DNA of 36,919 nt from NCBI RefSeq assembly GCF_011008945.1, contig NZ_WYCT01000032.1, positions 1-36,919 of the forward strand. Direction: 5' to 3'. The notes under the pieces are model-generated. The model searched no databases and was not told the DNA's origin. It saw only the letters and a list, made by a program, of their open reading frames with translations. Positions 18,295 to 26,158 of the stretch are shown here, piece after piece. This DNA comes from Streptomyces harenosi (GTDB lineage Bacteria > Actinomycetota > Actinomycetes > Streptomycetales > Streptomycetaceae). The position numbers and the translations under genes were made by a program. Positions within the stretch are counted from its first letter, which is position 1. Every line of letters begins with the position of its first letter.

Positions 18295-20832
18295 ATGGCA
18301 CGCGGCAAGCTGCGGATCTACCTGGGGGCGGCACCCGGCGTCGGCAAGACCTGCGCCATGCTGTCGGAGGCGCACCGCCGTGCCGAGCGGGGCACCGACT
18401 GCGTGATCGCCTTCGTCGAGCACCACCACCGGCCGCGCACCGAGGTGATGCTGCACGGCCTGGAACAGATCCCGCGCAAGGAGATCGAGTACCGGGGCAC
18501 GGCCTTCACCGAGATGGACGTCGACGCGGTGCTGGCCCGCCGTCCGCGGGTGGCGCTGGTGGACGAGCTCGCCCACACCAACGTGCCCGGCTCCCGCAAC
18601 GCCAAGCGCTGGCAGGACGTGGAGGAGCTGCTGGCCGCCGGCATCGACGTGATCTCGACGGTCAACATCCAGCACCTGGAGTCGCTGGGCGACGTCGTGG
18701 AGTCGATCACCGGCGTGCGGCAGCGCGAAACCGTCCCCGACGAGGTGGTGCGCCGCGCCGACCAGATAGAGCTGGTCGACATGTCCCCGCAGGCGCTGCG
18801 GCGCCGCATGGCGCACGGCAACATCTACCGGCCGGACAAGGTGGACGCGGCCCTGTCCAACTACTTCCGGCCCGGCAATCTCACCGCCCTGCGGGAACTG
18901 GCGCTGCTGTGGGTCGCCGACCGGGTCGACGAGTATCTGAACCAGTACCGCAGCGAGCACCAGGTGTTCCGGATCTGGGGCTCGCGCGAGCGGATCGTGG
19001 TCGGGCTGACCGGCGGCCCGGAGGGGCACACCCTGATACGGCGTGCCGTCCGGCTGGCGGAGAAGGGCGCCGGCGGCGAGGTCATGGCCGTCTACGTCTC
19101 CCGCAGCGACGGCCTGACCTCGGCCTCGCCCGGCGAACTGGCCGTTCAGCGCAGGCTGGTCGAGGACCTCGGCGGCACCTTCCACCAGGTCGTGGGCGAC
19201 GACGTACCGGCCGCCCTGCTCGACTTCGCGCGCGGTGCCAACGCGACCCAGATCGTGCTCGGCGTCTCCCGCCGCAAGAGCTGGCAGTACGTCTTCGGCC
19301 CGGGCGTGGGCGCCACCGTGGCCCGGGACTCCGGCCCCGACCTCGACGTCCACTTCGTCACCCACGACGCGGTGGGCAAGGGCCGCGGACTGCCGGCGGC
19401 CGCCCGCGGAGCGCGCCTGGGCCGCGCGCGGGTCCTGTGGGGGTGGCTCGTCGGCGTGCTCGGCCCCGCCCTGCTCACCTGGATCCTCACCGGCGCCGCC
19501 GTGGACGTCGGCCTCGCCAACGACATGCTGCTGCTCCTGACGCTGACGGTGGCGGCGGCCCTGCTGGGCGGACTGGCCCCGGCGCTGGCCTCCGCACTGG
19601 CCGGCTCCCTGCTGCTCAACTGGTACTTCACCCCGCCCGTCCGCACCCTGACCATCGCGGACCCGAAGAACATCGTCGCCATCGCGGTCTTCGTCGGGGT
19701 CGCCGTGTCGGTGGCCTCGGTGGTCGACCTCGCGGCCCGGCGCACCCACCAGGCGGCCCGCCTGCGCGCCGAGTCCGAGATCCTCTCCTTCCTCGCCGGA
19801 AACGTACTGCGCGGCGAGACCAGCCTGGAGGCGCTGCTGGAGAGGGTCCGGGAGACCTTCGGCATGGAGTCGGCGGCCCTGCTGGAGCGCACCGGCGAGA
19901 CCGAGCCGTGGACCCGCGCCGGCAGCGTCGGGCCCCGCCCCGCCCGGATCCCCGAGGAGGCGGACGTCGACGTACCGGTCGGCGACCACATGACCCTGGC
20001 GCTGTCCGGCGGGGTGCTGCCGGCCGCCGACCGGCGGGTGCTGGCGGCCTTCGCCGCGCAGGCCGCCGTCGTCCTGGACCACCGGCGCCTGAGACGGGAG
20101 GCGGACCGGGCCAGGGAACTGGCCGAGGGCAACCGGATGAGGACCGCGCTGCTCGCCGCCGTCAGCCACGACCTGCGCACCCCGCTCGCCGGCATCAAGG
20201 CCGCCGTCTCCTCGCTCCGGTCCGACGACGTCGCCTGGTCCGAAGAGGACCGGGCGGAGCTGCTCCAGGCCATCGAGGAGGGCGCCGACCGCCTCGACCA
20301 CCTCGTCGGCAACCTGCTGGACATGTCCCGCCTGCAGACCGGCACGGTGACCCCGATCATCCGCGAGACCGACCTCGACGAGGTCGTGCCCATGGCCCTG
20401 GGCGGAGTCCCCGAGGACAGCGTGGAGCTGGACGTCCCCGAGACGCTGCCCATGGTCCACGTCGACCGGGGCCTGCTGGAGCGGGCGGTCGCCAACATCG
20501 TCGAGAACGCCGTCAAGTACAGCCCGCCGGGGGAGAAGGTCCTGGTCTCCGCGAGCGCCCTGGCCGACCGGGTCGAGATACGGGTCGTCGACCGCGGCCC
20601 CGGCGTTCCCGACGCGGCCAAGGACCGCATCTTCGAACCCTTCCAGCGCCACGGGGACGCGCCCCGCGGAGCCGGTGTCGGGCTCGGCCTCGCGGTCGCG
20701 CGCGGCTTCGCCGAGACCATCGGCGGCACACTCGACACCGAGGACACACCCGGCGGCGGCCTCACCATGGTGCTGGCCGTACCGACGGCCGCGCGGCGAC
20801 GACCGGACCGGCAGGCCGGCGCCGCGGCCTGA
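18295..20832 (+). CDS. kdpD: KdpD, K+/turgor sensor histidine kinase
   Basis: An 845-residue sensor kinase. Order: KdpD N-terminal ATP-binding domain with Walker A GAAPGVGKT (about 9-17) and VDELAHTN; a universal-stress-protein-like domain (about 225-350, where KdpD proteins bind cyclic-di-AMP in some bacteria); four membrane helices (about 380-480); a GAF-like segment; HisKA with His625 in AVSHDLRTPLAG; and HATPase with VENAVKYSPPG, DRGPGVP and GLGLAVARG. AGGGGGA precedes ATG 18295, 14 bases after the kdpE stop. The frame is open upstream through kdpE, but that part is antiphase and not a fusion. Its stop lies in a hairpin shared with the convergent esterase. Confidence 0.97.
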   Translation: MARGKLRIYLGAAPGVGKTCAMLSEAHRRAERGTDCVIAFVEHHHRPRTEVMLHGLEQIPRKEIEYRGTAFTEMDVDAVLARRPRVALVDELAHTNVPGSRNAKRWQDVEELLAAGIDVISTVNIQHLESLGDVVESITGVRQRETVPDEVVRRADQIELVDMSPQALRRRMAHGNIYRPDKVDAALSNYFRPGNLTALRELALLWVADRVDEYLNQYRSEHQVFRIWGSRERIVVGLTGGPEGHTLIRRAVRLAEKGAGGEVMAVYVSRSDGLTSASPGELAVQRRLVEDLGGTFHQVVGDDVPAALLDFARGANATQIVLGVSRRKSWQYVFGPGVGATVARDSGPDLDVHFVTHDAVGKGRGLPAAARGARLGRARVLWGWLVGVLGPALLTWILTGAAVDVGLANDMLLLLTLTVAAALLGGLAPALASALAGSLLLNWYFTPPVRTLTIADPKNIVAIAVFVGVAVSVASVVDLAARRTHQAARLRAESEILSFLAGNVLRGETSLEALLERVRETFGMESAALLERTGETEPWTRAGSVGPRPARIPEEADVDVPVGDHMTLALSGGVLPAADRRVLAAFAAQAAVVLDHRRLRREADRARELAEGNRMRTALLAAVSHDLRTPLAGIKAAVSSLRSDDVAWSEEDRAELLQAIEEGADRLDHLVGNLLDMSRLQTGTVTPIIRETDLDEVVPMALGGVPEDSVELDVPETLPMVHVDRGLLERAVANIVENAVKYSPPGEKVLVSASALADRVEIRVVDRGPGVPDAAKDRIFEPFQRHGDAPRGAGVGLGLAVARGFAETIGGTLDTEDTPGGGLTMVLAVPTAARRRPDRQAGAAA

Positions 20833-20846
20833 GCGCGGCTCAGGCC
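20826..20846. terminator. Shared hairpin spanning both convergent stop codons
   Basis: GGCCTGAG-CGCGG-CTCAGGCC is a perfect 8-bp stem that contains the kdpD stop codon (20830-20832) in one arm and the esterase stop (20840-20842) in the other. Only seven bases separate the two genes, so the one structure probably serves both directions. Confidence 0.6.
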
Positions 20847-22063
20847 GGCTGTCCGGGAAGGTCCCTGACGAACACCAGCCCGTCGCTGTCCGTCAGGTGT
20901 GCCGGGTCGAGCGGGGCGTAGCCGAACCAGGGGGACACCCGGGGCGCGGGCCGTGCGTCGCCGAGGACGGTGGCCAGACGGCGGGCGTCGACGAGGCAGG
21001 GGTCCCGCGGGAGCGCGTACAGGAGTCCTTCCACCGTGTCCGGCGGCGGCGTGTCCACTCCCCGGTGGCGGATCGTGCCGAGGGCGGTGGCCAGGAAGGC
21101 GTACTCCTCGCCGAGCCGGGCAGCGGCCAGCGCACCGGCGCCCCACCACGCCACGGGCTCCCCGCCCATCCGCATCGTGCTCTTCCCCCGCTGGAGATGG
21201 GCGTTGTGGCCGTGGACGAGAACCGGGCCCCGGGCGGCGACGGCCAGGAGGCCGGCGGCCATCATCTGGTCCCGCACGGCCACCAGGCGGGCCAGGCGGG
21301 CGGGCGAGGCGTCGGCCATCCAGTGGTGGTAGCGCAGCAGCCCGGTCGCGGTGCGCCCGTACAGGCACGCCCGGTCCCACTCCTCCCGTGACGTCGCCGC
21401 GAGCAGGTGCGGCGACTGCGCGTCGAGCAACGCCACCAGATCGTCGGCGAGCAGCCGCAGCCGGCCGGCCTCGGCCGACTGCCCCACGGAGCGGGCCGGG
21501 TCCCTCATCGCGGCGGGCTCGGTCCACCGTTCGTCGGCGCCGATCAGACGGTCGAGCGTCTCCGCGGTGCAGGGGAGCAGCCCGGCGTCCACCCCGGCCG
21601 CGAGGTAGCCGTGGAGCGCGGTGAGTGCCTGGCGGGGGCTCGCGGCACCGGTGATCTCCAACGGGCCGTCGAAGCCGGCGAAGCGGAGCCGGTCCGACGC
21701 GGGCCGCCCGTCGCGCTCGGCGCGGACGTTGTAGGCGCGCATCCAGCGCACCAGCTCCCGGTTGCCCGCCTGCGAGCCCCAGCCGTGGCTGAACCCGCGC
21801 TCCATGACCTCGTCGAGGGTGTCCGTGCCCGAAGTGACGTAGTCGTCCACGAGGAGGCCGCTCAGGCAGTCGCTCTCCACCGCGATGGTCCGGTAGCCCT
21901 CTTCCTCGACGAGCTGCCGGAAGAGCTCGTTGCGCAGATCGAGCAGGGTGTCCTCGCCGTGGGTGGGCTCGCCCAGCGCGAGCAGCCGGGGCCGGCCCGG
22001 GAGCAGCCTCATGACGGCGGCGGCGTCGACGGCATGGGTGATGTCCCTGATGTCAGTAGCCAT
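20840..22063 (-). CDS. Erythromycin esterase-family hydrolase
   Basis: A 407-residue protein of the erythromycin esterase superfamily (EreA/EreB-like), which includes macrolactone esterases and many uncharacterised succinoglycan-type homologues. Visible motifs: LGEPTHGEDTLLDLRN near the N-terminus, AVESDCLSG, the central ERGFSHGWGSQAGNRELVRW, and VLVHGHNAHLQRG, whose His residues correspond to the metal or catalytic centre of the family. The ATG at 22063 has only GAGG two bases upstream, so translation may be leaderless or use a later start. Divergent from a MerR regulator with just 61 bases between, so expression is probably induced by that protein's ligand. Whether it hydrolyses a macrolide is unknown. 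Confidence 0.88.
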   Translation of the reverse strand: MATDIRDITHAVDAAAVMRLLPGRPRLLALGEPTHGEDTLLDLRNELFRQLVEEEGYRTIAVESDCLSGLLVDDYVTSGTDTLDEVMERGFSHGWGSQAGNRELVRWMRAYNVRAERDGRPASDRLRFAGFDGPLEITGAASPRQALTALHGYLAAGVDAGLLPCTAETLDRLIGADERWTEPAAMRDPARSVGQSAEAGRLRLLADDLVALLDAQSPHLLAATSREEWDRACLYGRTATGLLRYHHWMADASPARLARLVAVRDQMMAAGLLAVAARGPVLVHGHNAHLQRGKSTMRMGGEPVAWWGAGALAAARLGEEYAFLATALGTIRHRGVDTPPPDTVEGLLYALPRDPCLVDARRLATVLGDARPAPRVSPWFGYAPLDPAHLTDSDGLVFVRDLPGQPA

Positions 22064-22082
22064 GGCCTCAACGCTATCGTTG

Positions 22083-22100
22083 AAGTTTCTTTTGAAACTT
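22083..22100. promoter_or_regulatory. Perfect 7-4-7 dyad, MerR-type operator
   Basis: AAGTTTC-TTTT-GAAACTT lies in the 61-base space between two divergent genes. It is strikingly AT-rich for this genome and sits 20-25 bases from each start, overlapping both likely promoters. A related half-site (CCTTCAAAAC) lies just inside the MerR gene near 22133. The MerR regulator at 22125 is the obvious ligand. Confidence 0.75.
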
Positions 22101-22124
22101 TGTCGCGATACCGGCAGGAGGACG

Positions 22125-22958
22125 GTGCGAAACCTTCAAAACGGCGATCGGCTCAGGCCGGTGGATCTGGCGCGCGGGCACGGTCTGTCCACCCAGGCGG
22201 TCAGGAACTACGAGGCGCTGGGCATCCTTCCGCCCGCCGGCCGCACGCCCCACGGCTACCGCACCTACACCGCGCTGCACGCGGGCGCCCTGCGCGCGTT
22301 CCTCGCCCTGGTGCCCGGCCACGGCCACCGGACGGCGACGGCGATCCTGCGGGCCGCGAACCGGGACGCGCTCGATGAGGCGTTCCGGCTCATCGACGGG
22401 AGCCACGCCCAGCTCCTCGACGACCGGCGGACCCTCCAGGCCGTGGAGAGCGCCCTGCGCGACCTGAGGCCCGCCCTGGGGGCCGGGGCCGGGGCGGCGT
22501 CCGAGCCGGCCGGGCCCGGCGGCATCTCCATCGGCGCGCTGGCGGGCAGGCTCGGGATCCGGCCCGCGACCCTGCGCACCTGGGAGCGCGCCGGGCTGGT
22601 GAGCCCGCGCCGCGACCCGCGGACCGGGTACCGCGTCTACGACGAGGCCGACGTACGGGACGCCCGGCTGGCCCACCAGCTCAGGCGGGGCGGTTACCTG
22701 CTGGAGCAGATCGCCCCGCTGATCGCCCAGGTGCGGGCGGCGGGCGGACTGGAGCCGCTGGAGGGCGCGCTGCGCGACTGGCACGGCCGGCTCTCCGCCC
22801 GCGGCCGCGCGCTGCTGACCGGAGCCGCGGAGCTGGAGGCGTACCTCCGCCTGCGCGAGAGCCGCGCGGCGGGCGGCGTGCGCGAGAGCCGCGCGGCGGG
22901 CGGCGTGCGCGAAGAGGGCGGCATCGAGGGCAGCGGACCCGCGCCGCAACGTCGGTGA
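22125..22958 (+). CDS. MerR-type regulator with two helix-turn-helix domains (TioE-like)
   Basis: A 277-residue regulator. The first HTH is LRPVDLARGHGLSTQAVRNY with wing GYRTY (about 8-50). A second complete MerR HTH, ISIGALAGRLGIRPATLRTW with wing GYRVY, begins about residue 132. Canonical MerR proteins have one such domain; tandem heads are known in the TioE group. Start GTG 22125 was chosen because AGGAGG precedes it, though only three bases away; the frame is open upstream across the operator and into the antisense of the esterase. The C-terminus carries a tandem nine-residue repeat. No metal-binding Cys cluster was seen, so a drug-like effector is likelier than a metal. Confidence 0.85.
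   Translation: MRNLQNGDRLRPVDLARGHGLSTQAVRNYEALGILPPAGRTPHGYRTYTALHAGALRAFLALVPGHGHRTATAILRAANRDALDEAFRLIDGSHAQLLDDRRTLQAVESALRDLRPALGAGAGAASEPAGPGGISIGALAGRLGIRPATLRTWERAGLVSPRRDPRTGYRVYDEADVRDARLAHQLRRGGYLLEQIAPLIAQVRAAGGLEPLEGALRDWHGRLSARGRALLTGAAELEAYLRLRESRAAGGVRESRAAGGVREEGGIEGSGPAPQRR
22854..22907. repeat. Perfect 27-base tandem duplication in the MerR gene
   Basis: Bases 22854-22880 and 22881-22907 are identical and in frame, encoding RESRAAGGV twice, followed by a partial third copy. It lies in the disordered C-terminal tail and is probably a recent slippage product. Confidence 0.92.
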
Positions 22959-23154
22959 GCTGCCGCGACGTTGATAGGGTCCCTCACGTGGGGGACGCGC
23001 CCGGCCGCGGCCAGGACGCGTCGTCCGGGGCGCGGCACCGGACAGGGCGCGCCGGCCCGTCGCGGCCGGGCCGGGCCACCCGGGCGACCGCCCCCCGCCC
23101 CGCACTGTGCGACGCCCCCACAGGGCAGCCCGCTCCGGACGCGAAGGACGCGCG

Positions 23155-23493
23155 ATGACAGACCAGACCTCCCCGACCGTCCGGCACGCACCGGACCGGT
23201 CCCGCTACGAGATCGCCGTCGACGGCGAGACCGCCGGCTTCACCGCCTACCGCGACCGCGGTGAGCGGCAGCGGGTCTTCTACCACACCAAGATCTACGA
23301 CGCGTTCTCCGGGCAGGGGCTGGCGTCCCGGCTCGTGCGCGAGGCCCTGAGCGACGTACGGCGCACGGGCAGACGGATCGTGCCCGTCTGCCCCTATGTC
23401 AGGGGCTTCCTGGAGAAGCACCAGGACTTCGCGGACATCACCGACCCGGTGACCCCGGACGTGGTCCGGTGGATCGAGGCGGAGCTCGGGTAA
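23155..23493 (+). CDS. Small GNAT-fold N-acetyltransferase-like protein (YjdJ type)
   Basis: A 112-residue protein of the compact Gcn5-like group: a beta-sheet start RYEIAVDGETAGFTAYRDRG, the core FYHTKIYDAFSGQGLASRLVREAL with the acetyl-CoA loop GQGLAS, and the ending RIVPVCPYVRGFLEKHQDF-x-D. This group retains the CoA-binding loop; substrates are unknown for most members. GAAGGA lies upstream of the ATG. The 196 bases before it hold CCCTCACGTGGGGG near 22980, a CACGTG-centred palindrome that could be a promoter element. A terminator-like hairpin follows at 23577. It appears to be a single-gene unit unrelated to its neighbours. Confidence 0.85.
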   Translation: MTDQTSPTVRHAPDRSRYEIAVDGETAGFTAYRDRGERQRVFYHTKIYDAFSGQGLASRLVREALSDVRRTGRRIVPVCPYVRGFLEKHQDFADITDPVTPDVVRWIEAELG

Positions 23494-24184
23494 CCGGCTG
23501 ACGCCGCCGGCGAGTTGACCCGCCGACGGCGCCCCCGGCGGTGTTCCCCCGGGCACGCCGCGAACGGCGCCACGCCGGCGGGGAGGAAGACCGGTCCCCG
23601 CCACCGGGGACGGGCGCGGACGGGGCTCGGCGCGCCGCCCGGCCGCCGCCGACGCGCCGGGACCCGGCCGTCACGAGGCTGCCGGGCCGGGCGTACCAAC
23701 CGCGTCGGTGAGGGAGCTCGTGCGCCCCGGCGGCCGGCCGGGTGCCGAGTGGCCCCGCCGCCGGCCGGTCCGTTCGCTCCCCGGCGACGCCGCCGCCCGG
23801 CCGCTCGCGAAGAGGCCGGGTCCCGGACGGTCCGGGCTGGCGCCCCCGGGCGCCTTCCGGAGGAGCCCGCCGGACGGTCTGCCGGGCGGCCGCCGCCCCG
23901 GGTCCCGGTGCCGCCGGGCCGAACCCGGGAGCGGGCGGACGGACAAGCCGTCAGGGGCCGCGGCCGGCCGGGCCCCCGGGGCTGACGCCCACCCAGGCGC
24001 GGCCCGGGGTGCGCCCCTCGGCACGGTGCGCCCGGGCCCGCCGGCCGGGTCCGGCCCGCCGACACGGCGAACCGCGCGGGTTAAGCGGGTGAAGACTGGG
24101 CCGTCCACCGCCTCTCCGGGCATGCATGGAGGTCCCGGCCGTATCCGGCCGCATCCCCGGACCCGACACGCCTGGAGGCGAATG
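23494..24184. other. 691-base stretch without a supported gene, before the hydroxylase
   Basis: Open frames cross it but show only Arg/Pro/Gly-rich composition. It contains the hairpin at 23577-23602 and, at its right end, the hydroxylase leader with GGAGG at 24174-24178. The slightly AT-richer patch around 24075-24105 is the best place for a promoter, but no consensus can be assigned by eye. Confidence 0.55.
23577..23602 (+). terminator. Hairpin downstream of the GNAT gene
   Basis: GGCGGGGA (23577-23584) pairs perfectly with TCCCCGCC (23595-23602). It lies 84 bases after the GNAT stop; a competing fold with downstream GGGGA is possible. Confidence 0.45.
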
Positions 24185-25840
24185 ATGAACCAAAAAGCCG
24201 ATCGAGCGGACCCCACGATCCATCAGGTACCGGTCCTCATCGTCGGCGGCTCCCTGGTCGGTCTGTCGACCTCGTTGTTCCTGGGACGGCTGGGGGTGCG
24301 GCACACGCTGGTGGAACGCCACGCGGGCACCTCCATCCACCCCCGGGGACGCGGCAACAACGTCCGCACGATGGAGCTGTTCCGGGTGGCCGGCGCCGAG
24401 CCGATGATCCGGCAGGCCGCCGCCACACTGGCCGGCAACCACGGCATCCTGCAGACGCCCAGCCTGGTCGGCGACGCGGGGGAGTGGCTGTTCAGGGAGA
24501 TCGACCCGGGTGGCGGCCTGGCCCGCTTCAGTCCCAGCTCGTGGTGTCTGTGCAGCCAGAACGACCTGGAGCCGGTCCTGCTCGACGAGGCCGCACGGCT
24601 CGGCGGCGACCTGCGCTACGGCACCGAGCTGATCTCGTTCGAGACCGACCCCGCCGGCGTCACCGCGGTGGTCAAGAGCCGTGAGACGGGCGAGCACACC
24701 ACCGTGCGCGCGGAGTACCTCGTCGCCGCCGACGGCCCCCGCAGCCCCGTCCGTGAGCAGCTCGGCATCGGCCAGAGCGGCCCGGGCGAGCTGTTCCACA
24801 ACATCAGCCTGACCTTCCGCTCCCGCCGTCTCGCCGACGTCGTGGGCGACCGCCGCTTCATCGTCTGCTACCTGACCTCCCCGGACGGCGACGGCGCGCT
24901 GCTGCCGGTGGACAACCGCGAGAACTGGGTCTTCCACGCCCCCTGGCACCCCGAACGCGGCGAAACGCTGGAGGACTTCACCGAGGAGCGGTGCGTCGAG
25001 CACATCCGCCGCGCCGTCGGGGTCGCCGATCTGGACGTCCAGATCACCGGCAAGGCGCCCTGGCACGCCGCCCAGCGGGTCGCCCGCCGCTACCGGGAGG
25101 GGCGCGTGTTCCTGGCCGGCGACTCGGCCCACGAGATGTCCCCGACCGGAGCCTTCGGCTCCAACACGGGTATCCAGGACGCCCACAACCTCGCGTGGAA
25201 GCTGGCCGCGGTGCTCGGCGGCTGGGCGGGCGACGGGCTGCTGGACACCTACGACGCCGAGCGCCGCCCGGTCGCGGAGGCGACCAGCTCCCGGGCCGCC
25301 GCACGCTCGGCCGAGCACAGCCACCCCGGCTTCACCCCGCCGCCGGGAGCCGGCGGTGCCCCGCAGCGCGGCATCCTCAACGTGGCCCTCGGCTACCGCT
25401 ATCCGCGGGGCGCCGTGATCGGCGCCGACCCGGCGGTCCCGGTGGTCCCGGAGGGCCTCGACCTGACCGGTGCGCCCGGCAGCAGGGCACCCCACATGTG
25501 GCTGCGGCGCCAGGGGGAACGTGTCTCCACCCTCGACCTGTACGAGAAGTCGTTCGTCCTGCTCAGCGGCGCCGACGCCGGGAGCGGATGGCACGAGGCC
25601 GCCCGGCGCGTCGCGGAGGAGATGTCCGTGCCGCTGCTCTCGTACCGGGTGGGCGCCGGCCCCGATGCCGAGCTGATCTGCGAGGACGGCGCGCAATGGA
25701 GCGCCTGCCACGGCACGGAACCCGGCGGCGCCGTGCTCGTCCGCCCCGACGGGTTCGTCGCGTGGCGAGCGCCCGCCCCGGTCCCTGACGCCGCCCGGGA
25801 GCTGCGCCGGGTGCTGTCCGAGGTGCTGGCTGTGGACTGA
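24185..25840 (+). CDS. whiE-VIII: FAD-dependent aromatic polyketide hydroxylase (WhiE ORFVIII/SchC type)
   Basis: A 551-residue flavoprotein of the p-hydroxybenzoate hydroxylase fold, as used on aromatic polyketides (TcmG, RdmE, WhiE-VIII). FAD motifs: VLIVGGSLVGLS with GGSLVG at 21-26 (Ser replaces the middle Gly of GxGxxG), the DG motif in VAADGPRSPVRE and the GD motif in FLAGDSAHEMSPTGAFGSNT. A thioredoxin-like C-terminal part ends PDGFVAWR. Expected role: NAD(P)H- and O2-dependent ring hydroxylation of the spore pigment. Two adjacent ATGs exist (24182, 24185); the second is six bases from GGAGG and preferred. It lies on the same strand as the PKS core but 1.9 kb from it, with a sortase pair between. 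Confidence 0.9.
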   Translation: MNQKADRADPTIHQVPVLIVGGSLVGLSTSLFLGRLGVRHTLVERHAGTSIHPRGRGNNVRTMELFRVAGAEPMIRQAAATLAGNHGILQTPSLVGDAGEWLFREIDPGGGLARFSPSSWCLCSQNDLEPVLLDEAARLGGDLRYGTELISFETDPAGVTAVVKSRETGEHTTVRAEYLVAADGPRSPVREQLGIGQSGPGELFHNISLTFRSRRLADVVGDRRFIVCYLTSPDGDGALLPVDNRENWVFHAPWHPERGETLEDFTEERCVEHIRRAVGVADLDVQITGKAPWHAAQRVARRYREGRVFLAGDSAHEMSPTGAFGSNTGIQDAHNLAWKLAAVLGGWAGDGLLDTYDAERRPVAEATSSRAAARSAEHSHPGFTPPPGAGGAPQRGILNVALGYRYPRGAVIGADPAVPVVPEGLDLTGAPGSRAPHMWLRRQGERVSTLDLYEKSFVLLSGADAGSGWHEAARRVAEEMSVPLLSYRVGAGPDAELICEDGAQWSACHGTEPGGAVLVRPDGFVAWRAPAPVPDAARELRRVLSEVLAVD

Positions 25841-26158
25841 CCCCCCCGGACGCGCCGGTGTGCGTGGCACCCGGCGACCGGCCGTCGACGGCGAGGCGCC
25901 GATCCGCACAGCGCGGGTCGGCGCCTCGCCGTGTGCCGTGCGCCCCCAGCGGTGAGACGCCCTCACGGAGTTGACGAGCCGACGCCTACGGCGGGCCCGC
26001 GCCGGCGGCCGCGTCCCCCGGTGGACGGACGGGTTCACCCGACTGATCGCCAGGAGGTGCGGTCAGGAGCCGGCTGACTGACGGTTGACCATGTCGAGGT
26101 CGAGTTAGGACAGCTGACCAAGAGGCAGCTGCTCGACCGTCGGCGGAAGGAATGTCAG
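25841..26158. promoter_or_regulatory. Spacer with terminator and promoter region of the sortase substrate gene
   Basis: 318 bases. After the hairpin at 25888-25932 the sequence before the next gene shows GTCGAG twice in tandem (26093-26104), its inverse CTCGAC at 26132-26137, and CAGCTG at 26111-26116 and 26126-26131, nested inside that pair. These could form a leader structure or operator. The ribosome site GGAAGGA is at about 26146-26152. Confidence 0.5.
25888..25932 (+). terminator. Strong hairpin after the hydroxylase gene
   Basis: ACGGCGAGGCGCCGA (25888-25902) pairs perfectly over 15 bases with 25918-25932 around a 15-base loop, 48 bases after the stop. It should separate the hydroxylase transcript from the sortase pair. 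Confidence 0.85.

Noticed and set aside
18262-20652. 796-codon minus-strand frame opposite kdpD
   Set aside because: Antisense shadow: no ribosome site, no domains, and kdpD fills the plus strand.
17533-20832. KdpE-KdpD fusion protein suggested by one long open frame
   Set aside because: Before 18295 the frame is out of phase with kdpE, which is intact in its own frame with its own stop. A good ribosome site precedes kdpD at 18295.
22955-23158. Small plus-strand gene between the MerR and GNAT genes
   Set aside because: The 67-codon frame has no ribosome site and Arg/Pro/Gly composition; it probably only covers the GNAT leader.
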